NCBI GenBank assembly: GCA_964577965.1 | Contig: CAZOAT010000003.1 | Coordinates: forward strand, 1 to 64,000 | Direction: 5' to 3' | Source: DASUUI01 sp964577965 | GTDB taxonomy: Bacteria > Gemmatimonadota > Gemmatimonadetes > Gemmatimonadales > Gemmatimonadaceae | Length of the DNA: 64,000 bases | In this document: piece after piece, positions 9,858-18,381 of the stretch | How the letters are laid out: every line of letters begins with the position of its first letter | How positions within the stretch are numbered: the first letter of the stretch is position 1 | Translations under genes and position numbers: made by a program | The notes under the pieces: generated by a model | The model's input: the letters and a program-made list of their open reading frames with translations, nothing else | Database searches by the model: none | What the model was told of the DNA's origin: nothing

Positions 9858-9865
9858 AGTGCCAT

Positions 9866-9893
9866 ATACTAAGCTAATTAGCTAATAATGCAA
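9866..9893 (-). promoter_or_regulatory. sdpR-like promoter with embedded palindromic operator
   Basis: On the minus strand a -35 like TTGCAT (9893-9888) and a -10 like TAGTAT (9871-9866) are separated by 16 bases. The perfect 12-base palindrome AGCTAATTAGCT (9872-9883) fills the spacer next to the -10. A dimeric ArsR repressor bound here would block RNA polymerase. The local AT-richness stands out from the surrounding GC-rich DNA. Confidence 0.65.
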
Positions 9894-9937
9894 TAGCTGA
9901 GGCTTATATTGCCTCCACCTTCCACATACAGCAGCCG

Positions 9938-11734
9938 GTGAAGCTCGACCACATACGCAATTTCTGCATCGTAGCCCACATAGACCACGGCAAGTCCACC
10001 CTTGCTGACCGGTTGATCGAGGCCACGGGCATGATCTCCAAGCGCGAGATGAAGGAGCAGGTGCTGGACACCCTCGACCTGGAACGCGAGCGGGGCATCA
10101 CCATCAAGCTCAACGCGGTCCGCATGACGTATGCGGCCGCTGACGACCGCCGATACGAGCTGAACCTGATAGACACGCCGGGACACGTGGATTTCACCTA
10201 CGAGGTCTCCCGCTCGCTCGCGGCTTGTGAAGGCGCTGTGCTGGTAGTGGATGCGTCGCAGGGGATACAGGCTCAGACGCTCTCGAATCTCTTCCTGGCA
10301 ATGGATGCGGGCCTGGAGATCGTTCCTGTCCTCAATAAAATCGACCTGCCGAGCGCTGAGCCCGAGAGGAGGCGTCGGGAGCTGGTGGAGCTGCTCGGCG
10401 TCGATCCGGCGAGCGTGCTGGAGGTGAGCGCGAAGGAGGGCCGCGGCATACGTGAGCTGCTGGATGAGATAGTCGCTCGTGTCCCCCCGCCCGAGGGCGA
10501 CCTCGACGCTCCCCTCAGGGCGCTGATCTTCGACTCGTACTACGACAAGTACCGTGGCGCGATCCCAACAGTCCGCGTGGTCGATGGCACGCTCAAAGCG
10601 GGAATGCGGATCACCTTCGGTGCGAGCGAGAGTGTGTACGACGTGGCGGAGGTCGGCTATTCCCAGCTCCGGCAGGTGCGCGCCCCTGCCCTGCGCGCAG
10701 GCGAGGTCGGGTACGTGGTTGCCAACGTAAAGCACGTGAAGGAGACGCGGGTCGGCGATACGATCTTCGATGCTGATGCGCTCGCGGCCACACCGCTGCC
10801 CGGATATCAGGACGTGCACTCCATGGTGTTCGCCGGCCTGTACCCGACGGACACGCAGCAATACGAGCTGCTGCGCGACGCGCTGGAGAAACTGCAGCTC
10901 AACGACGCCTCGCTGCACTACGAGCCGGAGACCTCCACTGCGCTCGGTTTCGGGTTCCGCTGCGGGTTCCTCGGCCTGCTGCACATGGAGATCGTCCAGG
11001 AGCGGCTGGAGCGGGAATTCGACCTGAATCTGGTGACCACGGTGCCAAGCGTGGAGTACCATGTGCACCTGAACGACGGGACGATGATGCTTCTGGAGAA
11101 CCCGGCCCTGATGCCGCATGGCTCGACGGTGGACTACATCGAGGAGCCGTACGTGAAGGCGAGAATCGTCGCGCCTGCGGAGTACATCGGGTCGATCATG
11201 ACCCTTTCCGGTGAGCGGCGCGGTGTGTACAGAACGATGAGCTATGTGGATGGCCAGCGCGTCGAGTTCGACTTCGAATTTCCTCTCGCCGAGATCATCC
11301 TCGACTTCTACGACCGGCTGAAGACGATCAGCCGCGGCTACGCGAGTCTCGACTACGAGATGCTCGACTACCGCCGCAGCCAGCTGGTGAAGCTCGACAT
11401 GCTGATCAACGGCGATCCGGTAGACGCATTCTCCGTCATCATCCACACGGACAAGGCGTATGAATGGGGCCGCAAGATCGCCGACAAGCTGAAGGAGCTG
11501 ATTCCAAGGCAGCTGTTCGAGGTAATAATTCAGGCCGCGATCGGCCAGAAGGTGATCGCGCGCACCACGGTGAAGGCGCTCCGCAAGAATGTCCTCGCGA
11601 AGTGCTATGGCGGCGACATCACCCGCAAACGCAAGCTCCTCGAGAAGCAGAAGGAGGGAAAGAAGCGGATGAAGCAGGTTGGATCCGTGGAGATCCCTCA
11701 GGAGGCGTTTCTGGCGGTCCTGCAGGTGGATTGA
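9938..11734 (+). CDS. lepA: Elongation factor 4 (LepA), ribosome-associated GTPase
   Basis: A 598-residue translational GTPase with G1 AHIDHGKSTL near the N-terminus, G2 around ERERGITIK, G3 DTPGHVDF, G4 NKID and the LepA-specific C-terminal domain rich in lysine (GGDITRKRKLLEKQKEGKKRM). EF4 acts on the ribosome during initiation and under ionic stress. The GTG at 9938 gives the conserved M-K-L-D-H-I-R-N start. A TATATT at 9905-9910 could be its -10, but I see no convincing -35. First gene of the long plus-strand run. Confidence 0.97.
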   Translation: MKLDHIRNFCIVAHIDHGKSTLADRLIEATGMISKREMKEQVLDTLDLERERGITIKLNAVRMTYAAADDRRYELNLIDTPGHVDFTYEVSRSLAACEGAVLVVDASQGIQAQTLSNLFLAMDAGLEIVPVLNKIDLPSAEPERRRRELVELLGVDPASVLEVSAKEGRGIRELLDEIVARVPPPEGDLDAPLRALIFDSYYDKYRGAIPTVRVVDGTLKAGMRITFGASESVYDVAEVGYSQLRQVRAPALRAGEVGYVVANVKHVKETRVGDTIFDADALAATPLPGYQDVHSMVFAGLYPTDTQQYELLRDALEKLQLNDASLHYEPETSTALGFGFRCGFLGLLHMEIVQERLEREFDLNLVTTVPSVEYHVHLNDGTMMLLENPALMPHGSTVDYIEEPYVKARIVAPAEYIGSIMTLSGERRGVYRTMSYVDGQRVEFDFEFPLAEIILDFYDRLKTISRGYASLDYEMLDYRRSQLVKLDMLINGDPVDAFSVIIHTDKAYEWGRKIADKLKELIPRQLFEVIIQAAIGQKVIARTTVKALRKNVLAKCYGGDITRKRKLLEKQKEGKKRMKQVGSVEIPQEAFLAVLQVD

Positions 11735-12778
11735 GTGACCGGCGCCCCGTCGCTGGTCGTTCAAACGGCCTTCATAGGCGACATGGTGCTCACGACACCG
11801 CTGATCGCCGAACTGGCGCAGCGCGGACCTGTGGACGTGGTGGGGACGCCGGCCAACATCTCACTGCTGGCGAACAATCCCCACGTTCGAAACACGATCG
11901 CCTACGACAAGCGCGGCGCGGGCGCCCTTCGAAGGTTGATCGACATTGGCCGGAAACTCCGCATGGATCGATACGACGCGGCTTACCTGGCCCAGGGCTC
12001 GATCCGCAGCGGGGCTCTGGCTCTCGTCGCCGGGATCCGAAAACGCGTCGGCTTCGACACGGCTGGCGGACGCTACCTCTACAGCCTGCGCGTTCCTTAT
12101 GACGAGGGCTCGCACCACTCCGAGCGTCTGCGCCGGCTCGCGCGCGAGGCTGCGGGGCCGGCTGAGCCCAGTCTGGAAGCGCTGCGTCCGCGCCTCTATC
12201 CCGGTGACGCGGAGCGTGCGAAGGTCGATGCGCTGCTGCGGGAGAACTCTCCGGGTAACGAGCCGCTCGTCGCGCTCGCACCGGGCAGTGTCTGGGCCAC
12301 CAAGCGGTGGCCGTACTATCCCGAATTGGCCGCGCTCCTTCGAGAGCACGCTCGGGTCGTGATCGTCGGGAGCCCCGCCGACAGTCCGCTGGCCGATGCG
12401 ATCCGGGCCCGCGCAACCGATGCAATCGACGCCGCAGGCCGTCTGTCGCTCCTCGGGTCCGCCGAGCTCCTCGGGCGCTGCGCTGCGGTTGTGAGCAATG
12501 ATTCCGCACCAGTGCACCTCGCCTCGGCGATGAATGTGCCGACGCTTGCCGTTTTCGGCCCAACCGTGCCGGCTTTTGGGTTCGGGCCTGTCGCAGACGT
12601 GAGCGACGTAGTGGGACACGACTCGCTGGCCTGCAGGCCGTGTCATCGCCACGGTCCCCAACGTTGTCCGCTTGGCCACTGGCGTTGCATGGGCGAGCTT
12701 TCGGCGCATGAGGTCTTTCAAACGCTCACCCGACTCATTCCGGGCGTCCTCGGCCCGACACCGGCCGATCTCGCGTAA
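11735..12778 (+). CDS. waaF: Glycosyltransferase family 9, lipopolysaccharide heptosyltransferase II-like
   Basis: A 347-residue GT9 (ADP-heptose:LPS heptosyltransferase) protein with the N-terminal QTAFIGDMVLTTPLI motif, the mid-protein APGSVWATKRWP motif that contacts ADP, and the C-terminal VVSNDSAPVHLASAMNVPTLAVFGPT nucleotide-binding motif. A cysteine-rich stretch (ACRPCHRHGPQRCPLGHWRCM) near the C-terminus is typical of the WaaF subgroup. It would add heptose to the LPS inner core at the cytoplasmic face. The GTG start directly abuts the lepA stop codon. Confidence 0.85.
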   Translation: MTGAPSLVVQTAFIGDMVLTTPLIAELAQRGPVDVVGTPANISLLANNPHVRNTIAYDKRGAGALRRLIDIGRKLRMDRYDAAYLAQGSIRSGALALVAGIRKRVGFDTAGGRYLYSLRVPYDEGSHHSERLRRLAREAAGPAEPSLEALRPRLYPGDAERAKVDALLRENSPGNEPLVALAPGSVWATKRWPYYPELAALLREHARVVIVGSPADSPLADAIRARATDAIDAAGRLSLLGSAELLGRCAAVVSNDSAPVHLASAMNVPTLAVFGPTVPAFGFGPVADVSDVVGHDSLACRPCHRHGPQRCPLGHWRCMGELSAHEVFQTLTRLIPGVLGPTPADLA

Positions 12779-12784
12779 GGAGAG

Positions 12785-13780
12785 ATGATGCCCCCGGAGC
12801 GTTACATCATTGGCGTGGACCTCGGCGGCACCAACATCGTCGCGGGGGCAATGCCCTATGACGGCAGTGCCGAGCTCGCGATGCGCTCGCTGCCCACCCG
12901 CCCGGAGGAAGGCACTGAATCGGTTCTGGCGAGAATCGCCGAGATGGTCGAGGACGTGATACGGCAGACGATCACGGAGACCGGCGCCGCTCGGGAGGAT
13001 TTTCTCGGCATCGGAATCGGGTCCCCCGGGCCGCTCAACCGCGCGCGCGGAGTGGTCATCTTCACGCCGAATCTGGGCTGGCGGGACGTACCGTTGCGGG
13101 ACGAGATCGCGAAGCGCGCGGGACTGCCCGCAACACTGGACAATGATGCCAATTGTGCGACGCTCGGCGAGTGGTGGTGCGGCGCGGCGAAGGGGCATCG
13201 CAATGTCATGGGCCTCACCATCGGCACCGGGATCGGCGGAGGGCTGATCCTGGAAGGCCGGCTGTACCACGGCTCCTCGGATGTCGCCGGCGAGATCGGG
13301 CACACAACGATCGATGCAAACGGGCGGCTGTGCAAGTGTGGCAATTACGGTTGCCTGGAGGCCTACGCGTCCGGAACCGCGATAGCGAACCGGGCAGCAG
13401 AGGCGCTGGCAAGTGACGGCGCGTCCCGGATACTGGAGCTTGTCGAGGGAGAAAGGGACCGCATTACGGCGCAGACTGTTTACGAGGCGGCACGCACGGA
13501 GGATGTTCTCGCGCTCGAGATCGTACACGACACTGCGCGGTTTCTCGGCATCGGCATATCGAACCTGCTCAACGTATTCAACCCGGATATGGTAGTCATC
13601 GCCGGCGGCGTCACCCAGGCTGGCGACGCTCTGTTCGAGCCCCTCCGCGCAGAGGTCAGGCGCCGCGCGTTCCGTCCTGCTGTTGAAGCGTGCGAGATAG
13701 TGGCCGGTGCGCTTCCCCTCTCCGCCGGCGTGGTTGGCGCAGTAGCCACATTCAGAGCACAGACCTTCGGAGAGCTGTAG
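12785..13780 (+). CDS. glk: ROK-family glucokinase
   Basis: A 331-residue ROK kinase that phosphorylates glucose or a related hexose with ATP. It shows the phosphate-binding GVDLGGTNI, the sugar-binding NDANCATLGEWW, a GEIGH motif and the zinc motif CKCGNYGCLEAY, plus GTGIGGGLI. A strong AAGGAG precedes two consecutive ATGs; the second lies at the better distance for the Shine-Dalgarno site. Six bases separate it from waaF. N-acetylglucosamine or N-acetylmannosamine cannot be excluded as substrate. Confidence 0.9.
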   Translation: MMPPERYIIGVDLGGTNIVAGAMPYDGSAELAMRSLPTRPEEGTESVLARIAEMVEDVIRQTITETGAAREDFLGIGIGSPGPLNRARGVVIFTPNLGWRDVPLRDEIAKRAGLPATLDNDANCATLGEWWCGAAKGHRNVMGLTIGTGIGGGLILEGRLYHGSSDVAGEIGHTTIDANGRLCKCGNYGCLEAYASGTAIANRAAEALASDGASRILELVEGERDRITAQTVYEAARTEDVLALEIVHDTARFLGIGISNLLNVFNPDMVVIAGGVTQAGDALFEPLRAEVRRRAFRPAVEACEIVAGALPLSAGVVGAVATFRAQTFGEL

Positions 13781-13781
13781 C

Positions 13782-14753
13782 GTGCGCCGGCGGCGCCTCG
13801 GCGTTATCGGCAGCTTCGTGTGGGATGTGATCCACCGGCCGGGCCCTCAGGACGCGCCCATTGAGGAGTGGGGAGGCATCACCTACGCCCTCGGCGCGCT
13901 GGATGCGGCGCTTCCGGAGGACTGGGAGATCGTCCCCCTTGTGAAGGTCGGCGCTGACCTCGCGCCGCAAGCCCGGGATTATCTGGCGACGCTCCGTCGA
14001 ATCGCGCCCGATGCCGCGCCGATCGAGGTCCCACAGCCGAACAATCGGGTCGTTCTCCGCTACACCAGCAAGGAGCGCCGTTGCGAGCAGCTGACCGGCG
14101 GAGTTCCACCGTGGCAGTGGGTCGGCCTCAAGCCGCTGCTGGGCGACCTGGACGCGCTGTACGTCAACCTGATCAGCGGATTCGAGTTGGACCTGGAGAC
14201 CGGGCAGCTCCTGCGCCGCCACTTCAGCGGTCCGCTCTATTGCGACCTCCACTCGCTGATCCTCGGCGTCACACCGGAAGGAATGCGGGTGCCGCAGCCC
14301 CTCGCCACGGGAGCTGAGTGGTGCCGCTGCTTCGACTTCATGCAGATGAACGAGGAAGAAATGGGTATGATCGCTGACGATGCGATCGTTTTCGCCGCCC
14401 AGGCGCTACAGGAGGGGCTCCGCACGCTTGTCGTGACACTTGGCAGCCGTGGGATTGTTTACTTCGCTGCACCAGGGTTCGAGCGAATCACAGATCTGAA
14501 GCGAGGCAGTCTTTCAACACCTTTTGGCCCAATCAGAACGGAACTGATTCCGGCAAGAAAGAACTTGACAAAAGTTGCCGATCCGACGGGATGCGGAGAC
14601 GTGTGGGGTGCGACATATTTCTCGCGGCTTCTGGCCGGCGACGAAGTGAGCCGTGCCATGCAGTTGGCGATGTCCGCCGCTGCACGCAACGTCGAGCACC
14701 GGGGAGCCACGGGTCTCGCGCAATTCCTCAGAGGGGAGCTCACAACGGCGTGA
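13782..14753 (+). CDS. PfkB-family carbohydrate/nucleoside kinase
   Basis: A 323-residue ribokinase-like protein. The C-terminal PfkB signature DPTGCGDVWGATY carries the catalytic aspartate, and the N-terminal LGVIGSFVWDVIHRP resembles a PfkB opening but lacks the usual GG of the GGxxxN motif, having EEWGGITYALGA a little later. Substrate unknown. It starts with GTG one base after the glucokinase stop and its end overlaps the next gene by GTGA. The pairing with glucokinase suggests sugar metabolism, while the genes downstream suggest signalling. Confidence 0.8.
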   Translation: MRRRRLGVIGSFVWDVIHRPGPQDAPIEEWGGITYALGALDAALPEDWEIVPLVKVGADLAPQARDYLATLRRIAPDAAPIEVPQPNNRVVLRYTSKERRCEQLTGGVPPWQWVGLKPLLGDLDALYVNLISGFELDLETGQLLRRHFSGPLYCDLHSLILGVTPEGMRVPQPLATGAEWCRCFDFMQMNEEEMGMIADDAIVFAAQALQEGLRTLVVTLGSRGIVYFAAPGFERITDLKRGSLSTPFGPIRTELIPARKNLTKVADPTGCGDVWGATYFSRLLAGDEVSRAMQLAMSAAARNVEHRGATGLAQFLRGELTTA

Positions 14754-15649
14754 CGACAGTGGTCAACGTACCCAAGTCACTGGACGATCACCGCCAAGTG
14801 GAACAGCTCCTCGAGCAGGTCGCCGGCGTTCCGGCAGACGCGAAGCTGCTGGTGGACGCGAGGCATACGACGTTCGCCTCCCCGTACGGCCTGACGATGC
14901 TGCTGACGCTCGCGCAGACGCGGCTGGAGCGGCCGGGCTTCTACCCTCCGCTGGCGGAGGACACAGGTTCCTACTGGGCCCGCTCGCACTTCTACAAATT
15001 CGCTGAGGAGCTGTACGATTTTCACGGCCGCGCGCACCCATCCACGCGCACCGGGGACTCCAGTGTGCTGCTGGAGGTGACGCCGGTGGTGCAGAGCGAA
15101 GATGTCCACGCGGTCGTCGAACGCATCCAGGAGAAATCGCAGCAGATCCTTACCGAAGAGCTGCGGCTTGAACCGGCGGCGACGATGCGATTCACTATGG
15201 CGTTGTCGGAGGCCTGTCAGAACATTGTGGAGCACGCCGGCCGTGGTGGTTGGGTGGCCGTTCAGCGGTATCGCTGGCAGGCGCGGCTCGGCGGCCGGAA
15301 GGTGGTGGTGATGGGAGTGTGTGATGCAGGGATGGGAATCCGTGCGTCGCTGGAGAGCTCGCCTGTACGCCGGATCACTGACAGCTGGGATGACCGGGTT
15401 GCTCTCGAGGAGGCGGTGCTCAATGGCATCAGTCGTCACAGGGATCCAGGACGCGGTCAGGGGTTCCGTGGAATCCGCAGCTTTCTGGACAAGTGGGACG
15501 GGAAGATGGGAGTACGCAGCGGGTCCGCGCGCCTCATCTCGCCGATGCCCGAGTGGAATCCGGTTCCGGACGAGCCTACACTCGAGGAGAACCTCACCCC
15601 GTTTCCGGGGACACAGCTGCAGATCATCATCCCCGAGCGGGTGTCATAG
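14750..15649 (+). CDS. STAS-like domain fused to an anti-sigma-type HATPase
   Basis: A 299-residue protein. Residues about 1-60 resemble a STAS fold (KLLVDARHTTFASPYGLTMLL). Residues about 115-260 are a GHKL ATPase: N-box EACQNIVEHA (around 154-163), G1 CDAGMGI (191-197) and G2 GRGQGFRGI (234-242). Such domains act as serine kinases or anti-sigma factors in partner-switching pathways. The GTG start forms GTGA with the PfkB stop, and the next gene starts immediately after its TAG. No sigma factor or PP2C phosphatase is adjacent. Domain calls are mine from motifs; the exact pathway is unknown. Confidence 0.75.
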   Translation: MTTVVNVPKSLDDHRQVEQLLEQVAGVPADAKLLVDARHTTFASPYGLTMLLTLAQTRLERPGFYPPLAEDTGSYWARSHFYKFAEELYDFHGRAHPSTRTGDSSVLLEVTPVVQSEDVHAVVERIQEKSQQILTEELRLEPAATMRFTMALSEACQNIVEHAGRGGWVAVQRYRWQARLGGRKVVVMGVCDAGMGIRASLESSPVRRITDSWDDRVALEEAVLNGISRHRDPGRGQGFRGIRSFLDKWDGKMGVRSGSARLISPMPEWNPVPDEPTLEENLTPFPGTQLQIIIPERVS

Positions 15650-16207
15650 ATGGTAACGCACATAGATCTCAAGACGGTTCTCCGCCGGACGGTGTGTGAG
15701 CTGTTTTCCAACCTGGTGACGCGTCCGACGGGTGCGGCTGTCCGCGGTGGCATCGAGCAGCAGCTGGCGCTCGTGGAAAACCCAACGCTCACCGTTATCG
15801 ACTTCTCTCACGTGGGGCTGCTCGACTTCTCCTGCGCAGACGAGATAGTCGCCAAGCTCCTCCTGCGTCACGTAGCAGAAGCTGACCCGGGACACGAGGT
15901 GTACTTCCTGTTCCGGGGGATCAGTGAGACGCATCTCGACGCGATCGAGACGGTGCTGGCACGGCACCGCCTCGCGCTGGTGACCGATGACGGCTCCGGC
16001 TGCGTCCGTCTCGTAGGCGAGCTGGATGACCGCCAGCGCTCTACGTGGGAAGCGATCTTCCGCCTCGGCTGCGCCGTTCCCGACGACATTGCCGGTGAAG
16101 CCGGCATTCCCGCCGAGGATGCTGGAAAGGTCATGGAGGATCTGTGGCGACGGCGGCTCGTCATGCGAAACGCGCAGGGATACGTAGCGGTCGGCGCGAC
16201 GGCGTGA
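15650..16207 (+). CDS. STAS-like domain fused to a winged helix-turn-helix
   Basis: A 185-residue protein. The first roughly 125 residues look like a STAS/anti-sigma-antagonist fold, with TLTVIDFSHVGLLDFSCADEI at about 47-65; Ser61 sits where partner-switch antagonists carry their phosphorylated serine. Residues about 128-182 read as a winged helix: helix TWEAIFRLG, helix PDDIAGEAGI, recognition helix EDAGKVMEDLWRRRLV and a wing NAQGYVAVG. This suggests a DNA-binding or protein-binding output controlled by the HATPase next door. The combination is inferred, not a family I can name. Confidence 0.65.
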   Translation: MVTHIDLKTVLRRTVCELFSNLVTRPTGAAVRGGIEQQLALVENPTLTVIDFSHVGLLDFSCADEIVAKLLLRHVAEADPGHEVYFLFRGISETHLDAIETVLARHRLALVTDDGSGCVRLVGELDDRQRSTWEAIFRLGCAVPDDIAGEAGIPAEDAGKVMEDLWRRRLVMRNAQGYVAVGATA

Positions 16208-16536
16208 AGTTCCGTCCGACGCCACCGCGGCGCCGGGTCGAGGGGTACGCACCTCCGCTGCAGGTGTCCCGCTTCATCGCGACGCGCGCCGGTGACCCGG
16301 AGCGCGGGCCGAAAGTCTGGATGCGGGAGTCCGAAGCGAAAACGAGGCTGCTACAGGATGGGGAGATGGTCTGGGTTTTCGGCCCTCGAAGACACGACCT
16401 TGCCGAGCTGGCGATAGACGACGCGGTACCGAGGGGCTTCGTGGTCGCCCGCGACATCGCCGGAATCGCCGCGGCCGAGATCGTCAGGATAGTCAAGCCG
16501 GACCACGATTCGAGCCCGAGACCGGACCGTGTCTGA
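16204..16536 (+). CDS. Small conserved-looking protein of unknown function
   Basis: A 110-residue basic protein starting with a GTG that forms GTGA with the STAS-winged-helix gene. The core (KVWMRESEAKTRLLQDGEMVWVFGPRRHD then VPRGFVVARDIAGIAAAEIVRIVK) alternates strands like a small beta barrel, loosely like the C-terminal domain of molybdopterin oxidoreductases. No catalytic motif seen. Tight coupling suggests it works with the two upstream proteins. Its end overlaps the PLP enzyme gene by 8 bases. Confidence 0.65.
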   Translation: MKFRPTPPRRRVEGYAPPLQVSRFIATRAGDPERGPKVWMRESEAKTRLLQDGEMVWVFGPRRHDLAELAIDDAVPRGFVVARDIAGIAAAEIVRIVKPDHDSSPRPDRV

Positions 16537-17689
16537 GCCCGCGCGGCGGGTACCCGCACTCGCGACCAGAGTCGTTCACGCCGGCGAGGCACCGCGCGGC
16601 CCGGAGGATCCCGTAGTCACACCGCTCGTGCAATCGGCCAACTACGGCCAGGATTTCGGCACCAGCGAGTTGCTCTACACGCGGTACGGAAACACTCCGA
16701 ACGCTGAGGTGGTCCAGCGGCGCATTGCCGACCTGGAGGGCGCAGAAGCAGCGCTGGTACTGGCCAGTGGCATGGGCGCGACGGCGTGCGCGCTGCTCAC
16801 GCTTCTCCGGCCGGGCGACCACGTGCTGGCCAGCGGCTCCATCTACGGCGGCACATACCGCCTCCTCACTGAGGAGCTTGCAACGCTCGGGATCGGCGCG
16901 ACTCTCGTCGATCCATTCGATCCCAGGATCTGGCGTCAGGCCGTGCGCCGCGAGACGCGTGTGATCTTCGTGGAGAATCCGGTGAACCCGACGTGCCGCG
17001 TGCTCGATCTCCGTCCGATAGCAACTCTGGCGCATGGAGCGGGTATAGCGCTTGTCGTGGATTCCACCATGGCAAGTCCAGTCAACCTCCGTCCAATCGC
17101 GCACGGCGCAGATGTGGTCATCCACTCGGCGACGAAATACCTCAATGGCCACAACGACGTCCTCTGCGGTGTCGTCGCCGGTTCCGCGTCGTATGTGGAG
17201 GAGGTGCGGCAGAAGATGATGGTCTGGGGCCAGGTACCGGACCCGTTCGCCTGCTGGCTCCTGGAGCGTGGGCTGAAGACGCTGTATGTCCGGGTGCAGC
17301 GACAGAACGCATCGGCTCAGCGGGTCGCAGAGTGGTGCGCGACAAGAGCTGAGATTTCCACCGTGCACTACTCCGGCCTGCCTTCGCATCCCGACCATGC
17401 GGTCGCGAAGACGCTTCTGGACGGATTTGGGGGAATGCTGGCATTCGAGCTCGCGGGCGGGGCCGGGGCAGTGAAGCGCTTCCTTCCGGCGCTCGAGCTG
17501 TTCGTGCACGCCGCCAGCCTCGGCGGATCCGATTCGCTGATCATCGAACCCCGGTTCTCATCCCATGCCCGCATGAGCGACGAAGAGCGGCGCACGGCAG
17601 GGATACGCGACGGCCTCGTGCGGATCAGCATCGGCCTCGAGGATCCGGACGACCTGATAGCGGACCTGGAGCAGGCGCTCGCCGCATGA
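16529..17689 (+). CDS. Trans-sulfuration PLP enzyme (cystathionine gamma-synthase / gamma-lyase family)
   Basis: A 386-residue Cys/Met-metabolism PLP enzyme. It has YTRYGNTPN near residue 50, the cofactor ring-stacking region SGSIYGGTYRL, VENPVNPTCRVLDL, the PLP lysine in HSATKYLNGHNDV and the C-terminal RISIGLEDPDDLIADLEQAL. The family makes or cleaves cystathionine, homocysteine or methionine, and the sequence alone does not decide which. GTG start overlapping the preceding small gene by 8 bases; its stop overlaps ftsE as ATGA. Confidence 0.88.
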   Translation: MSEPARRVPALATRVVHAGEAPRGPEDPVVTPLVQSANYGQDFGTSELLYTRYGNTPNAEVVQRRIADLEGAEAALVLASGMGATACALLTLLRPGDHVLASGSIYGGTYRLLTEELATLGIGATLVDPFDPRIWRQAVRRETRVIFVENPVNPTCRVLDLRPIATLAHGAGIALVVDSTMASPVNLRPIAHGADVVIHSATKYLNGHNDVLCGVVAGSASYVEEVRQKMMVWGQVPDPFACWLLERGLKTLYVRVQRQNASAQRVAEWCATRAEISTVHYSGLPSHPDHAVAKTLLDGFGGMLAFELAGGAGAVKRFLPALELFVHAASLGGSDSLIIEPRFSSHARMSDEERRTAGIRDGLVRISIGLEDPDDLIADLEQALAA

Positions 17690-18381
17690 TCCGTCTGCAC
17701 AACGTGGGTAAGGAGTATCCGCGTACGGGCGTGGCGCTGAATCACGTCTCCTTCTCGATGAAGAAAGGAGAGTTCGTCTTCCTCACCGGGCCGAGCGGCG
17801 CGGGCAAGAGCACTGTTCTCCGGCTGATCTACATGGACGAGAAGCCCACGCACGGCGAGGTACGCGTAAGCGGTCTGACCTCCCGCTCAGCGCGGCGGCA
17901 CGAGATCGCAATGCTGCGGCGCAGGCTTGGAATCGTCTTCCAGGACTTCCGTCTGCTCGACGACCGCACTGCTGAAGCGAACGTCGCCTTCGCCCTCGAG
18001 GTCACGGGTACTCCGAAGGCCGCGATAGCGCCCAAGGTGAACCGCGCCCTCGCGCAAGTGGGGCTGGCATCTAAGGCCACGCGCTATCCGAAGGAGCTGT
18101 CCGGCGGCGAGCAGCAGCGCGTGGCGATCGCCCGGGCGCTGGTCAACGATCCCTTCGTCGTGCTCGCGGACGAGCCCACCGGCAATCTCGACGAGCGGGC
18201 AACACGCGGAATCTTCCAACTGCTGCGGGACATAAACGCGGGTGGAACCGCGGTGCTGATGGCCACGCACGATCTCGACCTGGTGCGCTCGACCAACGCA
18301 CGGACACTCGAGATGAATCATGGGCGCATTGTGTACGATTCGTCCGAGTCGGTCGAGTCGGTACTGGAGCTCGAGGAATGA
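17686..18381 (+). CDS. ftsE: Cell-division ABC transporter ATP-binding protein FtsE
   Basis: A 231-residue ABC ATPase with Walker A GPSGAGKST, the FtsE-typical Q-loop region VFQDFRLLDDRTAEANVAFALEV, signature LSGGEQQRVAIARAL, Walker B VVLADEPTGNLD and the H-loop ATHD. FtsE powers FtsX at the septum and drives peptidoglycan hydrolysis through EnvC-type activators rather than moving a substrate. The ATG overlaps the PLP-enzyme stop by ATGA and its stop overlaps ftsX the same way. Confidence 0.95.
   Translation: MIRLHNVGKEYPRTGVALNHVSFSMKKGEFVFLTGPSGAGKSTVLRLIYMDEKPTHGEVRVSGLTSRSARRHEIAMLRRRLGIVFQDFRLLDDRTAEANVAFALEVTGTPKAAIAPKVNRALAQVGLASKATRYPKELSGGEQQRVAIARALVNDPFVVLADEPTGNLDERATRGIFQLLRDINAGGTAVLMATHDLDLVRSTNARTLEMNHGRIVYDSSESVESVLELEE

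Noticed and set aside
9878..11764. 628-codon open frame on the minus strand across lepA
   Set aside because: It is fully antisense to a well-conserved gene, has leucine-, histidine- and arginine-rich composition with no family signal, and is the expected shadow of a GC-rich gene.
11861..13528. 555-codon minus-strand frame over waaF and glk
   Set aside because: Antisense to two clear enzyme genes; no start signal or motif.
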